Positions 49,881-62,759 of a DNA stretch of 64,000 nucleotides are shown here, in pieces; the stretch's first letter is position 1, and every line of letters starts with the position of its first letter. The position numbers were made by a program, and so were the translations under genes. Where the stretch lies: contig OW028582.1 of the NCBI GenBank assembly GCA_932294295.1, positions 38,414,204 to 38,478,203 on the forward strand, in the 5' to 3' direction. The stretch is from Alitta virens (lineage: Eukaryota > Annelida > Polychaeta > Phyllodocida > Nereididae). The notes beneath the pieces were generated by a model. It searched no databases and had not been told where the DNA came from. It saw only the letters and a program-made list of their open reading frames with translations.

Positions 49881-50060
49881 CAGAGATGAGCGTGGGGCGG
49901 GTTTTGACCCGCAGGTTTTTGCCTGCCCCGCCCCTGTGGTCAATTTTTCATTTGGATTTGCGGGGCAGTGCGGGTGCGGGTAAAGTGCTTGAAGTGCGGG
50001 GTGGGTGCGAATCAACCACAAAGTTGAACATTGCGGAGACGGCGGGTGTGGGTGGCCTTG
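49881..50060 (+). mobile_element. GC-rich segment, possible solo hAT end (P; Q copy 63,020-63,199)
   Basis: This is a sharp GC island in AT-rich DNA. It begins CAGAGATGAGCGTGGGGCGG, which fits the hAT terminal pattern (C/T, A, purine, any, G) and the GC-rich foldback subterminal repeats of some hAT families (GGGTTTTGACCC, GCGGGTGCGGG). No matching right end was found downstream, so if it is a transposon it is truncated. A different explanation is an exapted or captured GC-rich fragment. Confidence 0.4.
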
Positions 50061-50861
50061 CAGTTAAGGTTCAGTAGATATTAGAAGTTAAATACTGCTG
50101 TGAATATCTTCAAAAACTCAAGTACTACCAATTTCTGAAACGAAAGTGCACATTTATCATAATTATTTACATTTTTTTGTGGTATTCTTCATCAAAATAT
50201 TTTCATTTACTCCTATTTTGAGAGTGATATAAATGTGGATTCATGCAGGCTTACATTAGTATATAAGACACATATTTAATGTTGACAGGAGGTCAATTAT
50301 GACAACCTCCCATGGGTTTCCTGGGGCCTCCAAACAGCATTAACCAACTAGAGAATAAAGATGGCAAAAAATAAATATGGAAAGGAAAGTACAAAAAACT
50401 TGATCAAATAATATGGAATATGACAAATACTTAATGTTGGACTGTTGGTACGTTAAACTTATGCTGAGATTATCCTGAACCATATACAGGCTCCCCAGCC
50501 AAAATGTAAGAGTTACTATGTAAAACATATGCTAATATGTGAAATTGCACTTTTATATTGTCAATGCATTTTTAATTTGATTGAACTGAACTGTATTTGC
50601 TTAGTTAATTACAGATCTTGTCAACCATACCATGAAGGAATGAAACATGTATTTATTATTTATTAAGATTCAATTAATCAGCAATCACAATGCTAGTAAA
50701 ATAATGACAAAAAAAAAAAACTTGTAATACGCAACTAAATATAAGATACACACTGTGAATTTCAAACATACAATCGCAAAACTTAATTTAGTGAAAGATA
50801 TACACAGATCTTCATAGAAATAAGTGCCACATCATTTTCTATAAATGACATACACAAAGTT

Positions 50862-51900
50862 GCAAATTGGTAGTGGAAACTAGCAGGTTATAAAATAACT
50901 ACAAAATGCCAAATTCAGATGTTATTACCAGAAATTGTGATGGAATTTGAAAGTTGGAATCAATCAATCTAAATCCATCCACACAAGAAAAGAAGATTAC
51001 CCGAAGCTTGTTGTTGAATGCTAACAAACAATGAATCGGGTTTCTCTCGAAGAAAGGAAGTTTAAGATGTTCTTCAACACAATCAACAAATATCAGGCTT
51101 TGGCTAGAAAAACACTGCCTGCCCGCAGAGATGTGTTCCCAGCATTTAGATATTGTTTTCAGACAGCCCCAAGTACTTTCAGCAAATGTTAGAGGAGCTC
51201 TCGTGATCACCAGAAACTTCAGCTTGGAGGAAATCTTTTCTGAATGCTGTTTTTTGTCTTATCTGACAGCCAGTGATGTCATGGCACCCACTTAAATTGT
51301 GTTTGTCATCTGCAGAAGTTGTGGTTTAAATGGAAAAACTCTCAGCTTAAAATCTAAGCAATCAATAATGATGAAATAAACTTTACAGCTGTTTCAGTTT
51401 CCCTGATTCTAGTGCTTTTATCCTGTAATGTTCATATAAAACCTCTTCAATGGATAAAAATGGCAGTCGCTCGTACTATACTCAGACTGGCTAGATGGTG
51501 TCCAATTCAGATAGGGGTATAATTGTAAGCTTCTCTTCACAATATATTTGTGCAGCACTGCAACAACTGGGAATAACCAAAAAATGATAAGAGGAACCAT
51601 ATTACTTGTTCTTGATGATGTCTTGAACTTGGAAGTCAGATTCATCTTATTCATTTTACATATATATTAATAACTTATAGCATGCCATTTCAAAGAAGTG
51701 AAAATTTATTTTAAATATAACTGAGGAAATACTTAATTGCTTCTTGTTGAAGACATTCACAAATCACCCACATGAAAGCTTTTCATGAATTCTGAGATTC
51801 CCCTCTGATTGCAGCAACGATGCATTTACCAAGCGATTTCTTAGCCTAAGGTCGGGATAAAATGTATGATTACATGCAGTTTATGCATTTGATACCAATG
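50862..51900 (-). repeat. Second ancient inverted A-B copy, P only
   Basis: Module A is in reverse at about 50,905-51,300 (hallmarks ATTTAGATATTGTTTTCAG and CAAGTACTTTCAGCAAATG). Module B is in plus orientation at 51,787-51,880. This is the second inverted copy within P, more like R module A than the 47,140 copy is. Q would contain it beyond the window end. Confidence 0.55.
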
Positions 51901-52509
51901 CCACAAGTAGTGTCACTCTGACCCAGCCTTTTCAGAGATAAAGCAGTGACATTATACTTTGACTTTTTCTGTATACTTCTGCACATATGTGGCATAATTA
52001 TATCCATCTTTCTTCTTGAACTGAATAAATGCCATTCAAAATATATGCAACCAATGTATCTGAATAGTAAACTGCTATTAAAGTACTTTTGACATAACAG
52101 TGCAACATAGCAACTAAATCTTATAGCTACCAGGCTAGGTGGTTGTTGAAGGTGTAATTTAAATGCCATATTATCCAAATGCACAAAAAAAAAAGAAGTT
52201 TATAACATCTGCAAAGTAGTATTTAGACATTTAATAAACATCTATTCATTTCAATGTGGCTAGGATATCAGTGAAAGCATTTACAAACAGTTATGTTGTT
52301 TGATGCAAGGTGTACTTCCACCCATGTAGGCATTTATAAGAGAACACCAAACTGAGATTACTGTTCGTGCTTCCATAATCACTTAGCTACTTAAGTCTGA
52401 ATGAACGATGTTCAGTGAGGCTGTACACACGATCAGCACACATCAGGCCTGGAGCTGGAAAAGCACTTTCTCTTCAAGTGAATATCTTTCACAAATGGTT
52501 GCAGTTCTT

Positions 52510-52633
52510 AAAGAAAGATGAAATAAGAAAGAAGGAAGGAAGGTAGGAAGGAAGGAAGAGAAGAAATAAGAAAGAAAGAAAGAAAGAAGTAAGGAAGTCA
52601 GGGAGGAAGGAAGAAAGAAAAAAAGGAAGGAAA
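52510..52633 (+). repeat. GAAG/GAAA purine tract
   Basis: About 120 bp consists almost wholly of G and A on the plus strand, with GAAGGAAGG and AAAGAAAG words. Mirror-symmetric purine tracts of this kind can form triplex DNA and stall replication. That effect is known for such tracts in general and not shown here. Confidence 0.9.
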
Positions 52634-54922
52634 TTTTACCAAATCTCATTTCACAAAATTAATACAGCATGATTCTGAGAATCGCCACCATTCTACAAAC
52701 CCACTCTGATTTTTCACTATTCAAATTCAGTTTCTGGCATTTAATATGGTGTAAATCGTATCAGGATCATTTCTTACTAAGTACTTATTGAACTCCAGTC
52801 TTATACTTGGAACACTTCATTTATATAATCTAACATGAATAGGTTCTTCTGATTGAAAATATCACATAAATGACTGTAGAGGCATTATATTAGTTAACCA
52901 GTTAAATTCCATATTGACTGTATTTGTGTCCATATACCATGGTGCATGTTTTGCTCATAATGCATCTGAACTTTTGAAATAAAAGAATGAAACTCAAATC
53001 TGTGACAGCAAAACTGATATCAAGGGTTCCTGCCCTCAACTAGGGTATCCACCTGGGTTTTTGGCATAACTCATGCATAGCTGTCACAGCCAAGCTGGCC
53101 GAGGCAGCTTATGTTTAAGTCCAACTGATTCCAAGTAGAATTCCCTGGGACTGAAGTTGTCACTCGAGATCTCTTCTTGCAGGTGATTGATTATTCTTGT
53201 AACTAAGAATATATGCTATTCTTTAGTTGTTCTCTATCATTTGTCTCAAATAATTAAAATAATACAAAACAAAACCAAAGTGCAGTATTTGTTTAAAAGG
53301 TCTACAAAAATTACATTTGTTAAGACCAATTCAAGTTATTATCAATATGATATGATGGTATTCATTCAATATTTTGGCTTAATTGAGTTGACTTTAGATT
53401 GACACACAAGGTGGCAGCAGGTGTATTTTAATGAGTGCTTCAATGAGACAGCTATAGCTAGATGGTTTGGCTTAGTGCTAAGTACCAGGGTGTATACATA
53501 GTGGTCAAGCTACATCTCATAGATTGATCTTTTATTTTCATGAGTACTGTGTGTAGAAATGTGTCCTCTTAGTTAACTTTTGTACATGTGAATAATTGAT
53601 TTTATGCCTTTTAATTTTGTCAATCTGATTACAAAATAGTGGTCACCTGATAATGGTGTGTCCATTTGAGTGGTGTCCAGGTTACTTAACTGATTTGTCA
53701 ACCTTCTTAAGTGTAGTGACTGTCACAACCTGATTTTCTACTAGTAGTACTGTAGTGTCTTGGTTTTTAAAAGAGAGAAATACTATGTCACTGACTTATC
53801 CCAGCTGCTTGATTGCTTTTTTTGTCTGTCTTATTTTGTGGTAGTCAGTTAAGCCCTATATATTATCGCCTAAGGTCTTTATACTAATCATGAGCATAAT
53901 AGGTAGGAAATGAAGGAAGTCACAGACATTATGACAAAACTACTGCTAGATCCATGTTTTTTAGCAATGTTATATACAATATAGGAGTGGCAAAGAACTT
54001 AAAATGACATCTGTTTGCCTGGTGGTTTTTTTCTTTCTTTCTCTACCTTGGCGTTCTTGGTTACAGAGCTAACGGTGTAGGATTCTCTTTGTTTCGGTTC
54101 TCTCGAAGCATATTTAGGGACAGCTGCTCTGTAGTCTTCTTGCATTTTGCTCCTTCCTTATTTCAATAGTTGAAGGGCATCTTTTTGATCAATAGCTACA
54201 CTCTTTGTGATTAACAACAGGAAATAAAAACTAGATGTCTAAAAAATAATAAGTCAAATTTGTTTAAAAAGCCAATTGGTTCTTATCAAAGCCAGTGATC
54301 AAATTATTTATTGATTAATTTACAGCATTATTTCGACATAAGGTGCATATCGTTCATTCTCTGCTTAAGCATCTGCTCTCAAATTAATTTTAATTACTAG
54401 GAAAAGTTTGATGAATTCACCAATTAATCCATGATCATGTTATGAAATTAATGGTGGAATGGCAACTTTAAGTGCATTTCAATTAGATTGAGACCCAAGG
54501 TTGCAAGTGCAAATGTTTCTAACCTCTCATGCAGGTTGTGAATCTTTGTCTTTGACATGAATCAGGTCTCTTTTTTGTGGTAGCTCCAACATGATCTCCC
54601 ATACAACAAAGCGGCCATAACAAAATGCTCTGAAAAACTACAAAGTTTAAGCTGCTTTTAAGCAGTTTTATGAATTTATTAATTATTACATGCAAATGCA
54701 TGTACAACATTGAATATTCATACATGGAACATGGACAAACAAAACAGCTAACCCCAGTGAAAACTGGCCGGCAAAATGTTTCCTAGAGCAATAAAGTTTT
54801 CAAGACTTTGTAATGCTCATAGGCCTGTCAAGTTTGTTTATGTGACATGAGATTAGAAATAAACAGATCTATAACAAAATAAGCATAAAAATCAAGTCAA
54901 ACTTACAGCCCATATAACTCAA

Positions 54923-54939
54923 CCCCCCCCCCCCCCCCC
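54923..54939 (+). repeat. Poly-C run, 17 bases
   Basis: This is an uninterrupted C17, so G17 on the other strand, able in principle to form a G-quadruplex. Length is often mis-called in sequencing. Confidence 0.95.
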
Positions 54940-57900
54940 AGCCAATGCTATAACTTTTTATTCAGGTTATAGTAAATGAAATAATGAACTATGACATTAA
55001 AAGCAGATTTCATTTTTGAAAATGTCCTGGACCTTCGCAATATGCATGGAAGATTAAACTACAGATATGGGAGAGAGAGAGAGTACCCGTGAGGTAAATT
55101 AAGAATGAATGAGAAAAACAAACTACCTAGAACCCTAGAACCATATCATGGAATTTTGCAGCATTATAAATGAGAAATTAGGGACACTTAGCAAGGTCCC
55201 ATCATTCTTCTGAATGAACCAGAGTATTTAGTTGATGACTTGGTTTGAAAAAATGCTGTTTGTCCAGACCTATAGGATTCTACCGCATTGCTAAATAAGG
55301 ATCACCAAATGTGTTTTACCAACAGCAGTCTCTGTTGTCTTTCTGTGTTATAACTTGTGAATCAAATTTTAGAAGGAAAAATATTGAGTTCCTCAGTTGA
55401 TTTTTAACTTTCATAGGTAGTAGATAAGATACTGAATTGAAATAGTATATTATTGCCAATTTTGCAAAGTATTACAATATAATTGTTGGTAAAAGTGACA
55501 ACAAGACTCCATTTTGATTTGTGTAACGCAAAATTTCTGCAGCAAGTTTGCCATAATGTAAACTTTGCAAAATTAATTGCATTACTTTGAACCTTGAGCT
55601 GTTTTGTTTGTTTTCTAAACATGTCATCAAAAAGCCTCCCATGTCTACCAAGAAGCTGGGTGATCCCTGCATATAACATCATGATCGTATCCGCTCGTTT
55701 AATGTCAGTAAAGTGATGCCTTGCCCCAAATGCCACTGATGGACACTCATATGCATGCATATGGACAACATCGCTGTTTGTGAATGGTCCAAAATTACCT
55801 TGTTATCCAATCTGTACTAGTGTTGTTTTCGGCAGGATTGTCAAGGTTCCATAAATCACACAATTGCTCTTTGATATCTGAGAAATTATCAGCATCAAAT
55901 CAGATGCTAGATGGCTCTTTGCTGCAATCAGAAGGGAATCAGAGAATTCCTGAATTGCTTTCCTGCGGGCAATTTACCCAGGTATTTGTCTGAGAGGTGG
56001 CAATTCTGTTTAGCATTGGTTTTTTGTCAACTCTAATTATCCTCATATTGCATTCACAGTTTTCATTATCAGCTTCCTTTCATGTAGTTTTAACACAAAA
56101 TCAGTAAGGAGATCCAACAGCTCAGCCCACAGATCTGGGCTGGCAGGTAAATAGATAGGCAGATACGTTAGTCAGAGAACTTCATAACTCCAACAAGTAG
56201 CCTAATTAGAGGATGATTCAGAATAAATGTTCACCTGTTATATTTGGTCATATTTGACACATGGTATGTAGCAGGAAAATTAGTGGAGAGAAATGTTAGC
56301 AACAAGTCAAACCACAACTTTTTAGTTGATAAAAATATGTCTGGTAAACAATTACTATTTTCTCCACTGTAATTTCTGCTGCTTTTCTGTGACTATGACA
56401 AATGGCAACAATGGACAATATGGCAAAAAAAAACATCTTTTTAGAGATAGGAACCTTAAAGTTAATTTAAAGTTTTGAGGCTGGGGTATGACTTGTAAGT
56501 GACATTTTTCTCAAATTTGGTGCCGCTTAAATCTTTGTAATGATAGGAATTTAACCGGGAAAAAATGGAAATAATGAATCCTACTATAATCATTCAAATA
56601 ATGGAGGTTTGAAAATTATGATGTCACTCATTGAGGAGTCCCAGGGTTTCCCTCGAAGGGTCTTGGTGGGATTCCCCTAAGGTTGTGCCTGGTACCTGCT
56701 ATTGCTTTACAGGTAATAAACCCAGGCTAATTAGTTTTGTGATCGTTTGGTTGGAGCTTTCCAATTTAATCTGCTACCTCTCATGACAAACACAATTCAA
56801 ATGTGTGCCATAATCTTGCTGGATATTTGAAAAAGGTAAATCACCATTCACAAAAGATCTGCCTCAGGCTGAAGTTTGTGGTGATCATGAGCGCTCTTTT
56901 AACATTTGGCAAAAGTACTTTAGGCTGTCTGGAAACAATATCTAATTGCTGAAAACACATCTTTTCTGGTAGCTGGCAGTTTTTTTTTCAAGCCCAGGCT
57001 GATATTTGCTGATCATTTGGAAGACCTACTTGAACTCCTTTCTTTCAGACAAACATGATTCATTGTTTATTAGCATGAAATCACAAGCTGCCTTTTGGGG
57101 TGATTTTTGCTAAATTGTGTGCAGGTGGCATCCAACTTTCAATTTTCATCATAATTTGTGGTAAACACTCTGGTGCTGGGTTGGGTGGTAACAGTAATTT
57201 AACCAGGAATATTACTTTTCACACTACATTAGTTGGCATAGCTACACTTGACACTGCTTGTCAGAATTCATAATACTGTGTGCATGGAATTTGCAAATGC
57301 ATGTCAGACAACATATAACTTTCCCTGAATAATCATCCTGTTTTCTTTATAATAGTCATTGGCCTTATGTACCTCTTTGTGTAATAGATATACATCAGTG
57401 CACTATAGAATATAGACATATAGATATGTAAAGTGCTGCCTTCTAAGCGACTCATAATGGTTGATTGCAGGAGTTCACTGACACAATTATTCTTTTTCTG
57501 AATTTATGTTGTGTACTTTGCATATATGTTTTTCGAATGTAAACTAACAGGAACTAAAAAAGCAAAAAAACACGTGAATTCATCAAGAACTGAATTAAAT
57601 CTTACTCATCACATTAACTTCAAATCCATTGTGGTTGTTTACAAAATGTTTTCATAGATAAAAAAGTGGTTAAATGACACTTGATTTCTTGCTTCACTTT
57701 TCTAAAATTATAAAATATATCTTCTTTCATCCATTTGTCTGCAAATGTAAGATAATTCCTCACAAAGCCATAGTTAGTGCCACAGGTGACATTAATCCTC
57801 ATCAACGTATTTGTGGATAATATCCTATTATGCAGACAAAAAGGGAAATGTCAGATGACAAAAAATCATCCTGGATGAGGCGTGCAAGAAATAGCAGATA

Positions 57901-59023
57901 GTTCCACCGGTATTTTATTCCCAAAGCAGATATATATTTTTCATTCAGCCGCTGTGACCCAATCAGAATGCTTCATTGTCATCCAGCATGGGTGTATATT
58001 GTGCAGCAGCAGAGTATATTGGACAGCTGCTAAATATGTTGGATGGCTTCAGTTGATGTTGGATGGCGGCAGTGTATGTTAGACAATCTGCAGGCTATGC
58101 TGTTCAACATAAAAAATATCAGCAATGGTGGATTGGGTGTCTTCCAATTTTTGTGGGATTTGGAAAACTATGTTGGACTACTCATGCACTGTCCACTGTT
58201 CATCCACTGTCGTTCATGGGAAAAGTAAAGTTAACTTTACATACACAGGAGAACAAATGTAGCTTTTTAACTTTCTTATTAAGTAGCATTTGATTGAAGG
58301 AAGTCTTGCATTCTCATCCAAGCAGCTAAAACTAGCCGCATGGAACTGGCTCGCAAGGCTGTCTGTTTTGGCTAGCCAAAACAGATTCAAATTTTACAAA
58401 TAATTTTAGTGCAATTTTGGATTTAATAGTACATTTCTCTTTAGGGTAAAATTCGCTTTGATGAACACGTAACAACTTCAATAAAAGTCTGGCTCTTAAA
58501 TAGCTGATTGGGCACTCACTAGAACAAGCTACTTAGACGATAATTCCACCTTTCTAGGGAGGCCATTGGGTCTATCTGCTAATGGTGGAATGAAGAGATT
58601 TGTGTTTATGAATTTTGTTCATAAAATAAAAATCATCCCAACATTCGTGTGTCATACATATTTATAATAGTTGCTGTTCTTCAGTGTTCTTCCGTAGTGT
58701 ATAGCGACAGAACTGATGTTGAATGTCAGCTGAAGCCCTTAGCTGAGTCAGCATATATGACTACTGGCCAGAAGCAAATGTAATGATGAGGTGATAAGAC
58801 TTGGAGTCAACACCATGTTACACATTTAATCCATGGGTGCGTTTTTCACTTGCCTCAGCATAGACTTCCTATTTTGTCATTCATATTCATTTGAATTCCG
58901 TCCAGGCAGGTTTTACACCAGGAATCTCGGTTATCAATATTGATTCATTGTCTTTGTAAAACTGTCTAAGAAATGCAGCTATAATTTATTATAGGTAATA
59001 GTTTTATATCTCGAATAGGAGGG

Positions 59024-59101
59024 AGTTAACTAACATTTTTGTTTGGTTATATCCCTCCACCTGCGGCGTTGGGATATAACCAACAAAAACGATAGTTAAC
59101 T
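59024..59101. repeat. Long imperfect hairpin (Q)
   Basis: This is the Q copy of the hairpin at 45,885-45,962, identical by eye. It marks the start of the no-difference block between P and Q. Confidence 0.75.
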
Positions 59102-59962
59102 ACCTGTGGGTAACATAGCCCTAAAGAGGCATATGTGCAGGTGCTGAAGGCGTATTTCATCCTTTTGTCAAACATATATTGTTCCATGTAGGATAATCTT
59201 ACCTCTGTATAGAGCGCTTTGAGCTGCCAAAATAGATGTTCAAAACTAAGTAGAAATCACAGAACATCAAGTGTCATTCAAGTAGTTTGATTTCGAACTC
59301 ATTAGAATGAAAATAACAATGAATTGGAAGTGAGTCTCATAATGAGTATGATCAAACTAAACTTCAACTCAACACCGTTACATGCTTTAACAAGTAGACG
59401 CTAATGATCATATGATGATAGGGTGGTGTTTTTGGAAATCGACTCCTATAGTGATTTATTAAGAGTCCAAATCTGTCTTCTGGATTTGAAAACATGGCAA
59501 TAGAGCCATAGAAAACGTGTAAAATAAATACCTATCGACAATTATTTCACAAATTCTTGAGAATATCAGTGTACAGTGTGTGTAACAACTATGCTATTTT
59601 GTAGCACTTTTGTAAATTGTAATAACTTGGTTAAAGAGCATATACCTTCGTAGTTAAATTTCTGTATGCAAGTTTGTATCTTTATTTTCGATTCAAATTG
59701 AGTATGAGAAGTACATTGTAATGATTGCATATACAGGCATGTAAAAACACATCTTCAGCAAAAACAATTGGATTAAAAGGTTGCTGCAGTCACTTTTTAA
59801 ATTCCATACAAATCTCCATACACAATTATGATGGTGGTACTTTGTGAAATGGGAAATATATCAAAGCATTTACGTCATCAGAAGTGTTTTTTCAAATTGA
59901 AAAGAGATCTGTCAAAATTAACCCTCACAATAATGTATCTCCACCCATAACTCGAGAGCACA

Positions 59963-60026
59963 CGGCTTAGCTCAGTGGTAGCATGCTGGGCTGCCAACCA
60001 CTTGGTCCTGGGTTCACATCCAGTCC
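59963..60026 (+). mobile_element. tRNA-like head of a SINE or tRNA pseudogene (Q)
   Basis: This is the Q copy of 46,824-46,887, with no visible difference, carried along by the duplication. Confidence 0.6.
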
Positions 60027-60278
60027 ATGTTGGGAGGTTGCTTCATCATTTGCTTCATTACCTTGTCACCTGCCTGCCATGATCATCTCTATCTGGTGCA
60101 AAAATATTGGAAGTAAATCCTGCCTTATCCAACCACCACTCACCACCCATACCTCATGGTTTCAGGTAAAATTAACACTACATCACGTTTGTCTCAAAGA
60201 AGAAACGTTTAAGCAGCATCGCTAGGCAAACAATAGTTATTCCATTTGACTCAAAATATTCTGCCCTAAAAGTAAATA

Positions 60279-62759
60279 CATGTTCACAGCATTTGGATAT
60301 CATTTTCAGACAGAAACAATTCTTTAAGGGAATGTTTAAAAAGCTTTACGATCACCTGAAACTTGTGAATCATGAAATTTTTTTGGAAATGCCTTTATTT
60401 TACTTTCCGACAACAGCCAGTGATATCATGATACCAACTTACTTAATAGGTAATTCATGAGCATTTGAAAGACAGATTGTTGGTAAAAAATGTCTTAACA
60501 TATGGTTCCAATGGAATTATTGAACATGCTTGTAGACTGCAATACCCAATGAAGCACATAGTAAAACAAAGTGCACATATTGTACATAAAAACAAAAATA
60601 AGCTAGAACAGCTGAAATTGTAACTTCCAGAATGTATTGTTTTACAGGTGACCCAAGCATGTGGTTTTGTTAATTGTTCCCTTTGTGGCAGGTCATTATT
60701 GCCCTGACCGTTCTTTTTGATCTTGTTGCCTGGTAACAAGAGCGATATTTGGTTCAAAAGGTACTAGAAGCAATTTCAGATGTATCTGCAGTTTCTAAGG
60801 TCACGAACAATTTCAGGTTATTAGAGTATCCTTTAATGTTACATATTTTTCTCTTTCATTTCCTGATGAATATTGTGGTTGGTTTCACAGCACGACAAAA
60901 CGAAAGTCATTGAACATATAAGGTATTTGCCAGATGTTACGAATGGTCACGGATCTTGACATGATAACCAAATAAGTGGCAAGGCCGAAGCTGTGATAAC
61001 CAATTAAGTGGCAAGGCTGAAACTGTTTACATTTCATACACATACAAATGGTTAATGCCGGAATCTTCGTACACCCATTGTCAGACATGATTTTGCAAAA
61101 AATGGCATTGCATATAGACTACCCACCATATACAACAAAATGAAAATTTTCAAAGATATAATAGCAACCAATAGTTTAGATGGCTTCAAAAACATACATT
61201 AGAAGACATTTTATTGATTCTTGCGATGAAGTTTGCCTTATCAAAAATTCCTACATCTGTGATCAAAATTGCTCCATTGAAAAGTCTTTGCCAAATGTCA
61301 AAACTGTATCATGATGTCTATGTATTTCAACATTTTATGTGCATATAATACCATCAATCCAAATTTCCAAATTAATATGTCAAAATTATATGGTGGCCCC
61401 TCAGAAACGACATACAATTGTCTTACAGGGGTTTCCTTGCCTCTTTTTGTAACTTTCCTCATGAGGCTAATAAATTCTTTGTCATTGTCATTGTGAGCTG
61501 TCCTCACCTCTAAAATATGATACCGATGCTGCAACAAGTGTCTATTGCAGGAAGCTGTAAAAGACGAAAGACATATTTTACACTCAGGAAGCCCTGAAGG
61601 GTAGCAATGAAGTTGATATGGGGATGTCAAATATCATTTTCAAACACTCAAATGACAATTGTGGTATGTTTGGCCCTGCTGGAATAAATACGATTTAGAT
61701 GCAAGTTCTTTTGTTTGACTATGGTCAATCGAGAAAAAAATATTTTGTGGAAACCTATCTTGAAAATAAACTTTAGGTAAAAGGGTATTAAGGCATAAAG
61801 TAATCTTTATTTTACAGGATTGACAATAAACATTTAAATTACAGAAGCACAAGTGCTCTTTTTGATAGTTATAATATAAATTTGATTTGTCAATAATTGC
61901 TACCTTTCATCCAAAAGCTTGTGTAAATTATCTAGAGTAAAGCGATTCAGGAATTCTCTGATTCCTTCCGATTGCAGCAAAGAGTTGTCTAGCATCTAAT
62001 TTTGGTGATTTCTCAGATATCAAATCACGGTTTCACATGATGTATGGAGCCCTCATTGCCAGAAGATGTTAGAAACCAATAGTCTATACTGAGTTTAAAG
62101 TTCTACAATGTTAGGAAGACACGAGCATTGGTTATTAAACCGAAACAGATAATTTGATTCATCATTTCTCATTACTCAATGCAATCATTATAGATATGAA
62201 TATCATTAAAAAATACAGCAATTTTGCAGTGAAATGCAATTAAAGTACTGACAAGTTTCTGTCATGCACTACACACTTTGCTTCATAAGTGAAGAACTAT
62301 AATGAGATCAGATGAGATCAGATGGGATGAGATATGATGAGATGACTTTTTTAAAATGCGTCAATTCAAATGTTATGCAATGATGTGTAATCACGTACAC
62401 TAAAATTTAGTTGAGGAAAAAGACGTGTTGCAACTTGTCATGTGCACATGCTGTCCGTTTGGTTTGTTAATCAATGTGTGTTGTATTTTTTTTTCTGCAC
62501 TCAGATGCTATCAAAGCATTTTCATTACTATTAAACAGCTTTCTAAGCCCCAGTATATGCTGAAAATGGTAATACTGTGGCAAGTCAATCCTTGTTGTAT
62601 TTTATTGGATATCTGTTTGGTACACTCCTGGAAACGAGAGACACCTAAAAGAACCTTGTGGAACCCCAGCAATAAGACAAGATGGATGGGAAAATTGTAT
62701 GACAAGAACACAAGAGAAGAACTCTAAGAAATGATGACAGGATAAGGTTCGAGGTCACA
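60279..62759 (-). repeat. Ancient inverted copy of part of the R unit (Q)
   Basis: This is the Q counterpart of 47,140-49,620 at offset 13,139, with modules A, B and C at 60,279-60,449, 61,947-62,059 and 62,633-62,759. Confidence 0.6.

Larger units (their letters stand above)
42905..55845 (+). repeat. Tandem duplication block P (about 12.9 kb)
   Basis: P is the first copy of a second tandem duplication. Its left 2.8 kb is the end of R4. The next 10 kb (45,728-55,845) is absent from R1-R3. It pairs with Q at offset 12,941 at its start and 13,139 after 45,480. The offset grows because P lacks two pieces that Q keeps: about 62 bp after 45,373 and about 134 bp after 45,450. The same pieces exist in R1 (about 8,960-9,230), so Q has the ancestral state and P the deletions. 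No gene is recognised. Confidence 0.9.
51901..55845. other. Single-copy part of block P, no recognised gene
   Basis: This has no partner in the window because Q is cut off. It contains a purine tract (52,510-52,633), a moderately GC-rich patch near 53,030-53,180, a 17-base C run (54,923-54,939) and a short GA run (55,069-55,084). Open frames are short, and none resembles a known family. I see no mobile element with clear ends. Confidence 0.6.

Noticed and set aside
49713..50021. A 102-codon minus-strand frame with a repetitive tail (YVSIYVS-type).
   Set aside because: The repetitive part is translation of the GATA microsatellite and the rest is the GC-rich transposon-like segment.
52443..52649. 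A minus-strand frame rich in Phe, Leu and Ser that looks like a membrane segment.
   Set aside because: It is the translated pyrimidine strand of the GAAG tract at 52,510-52,633.
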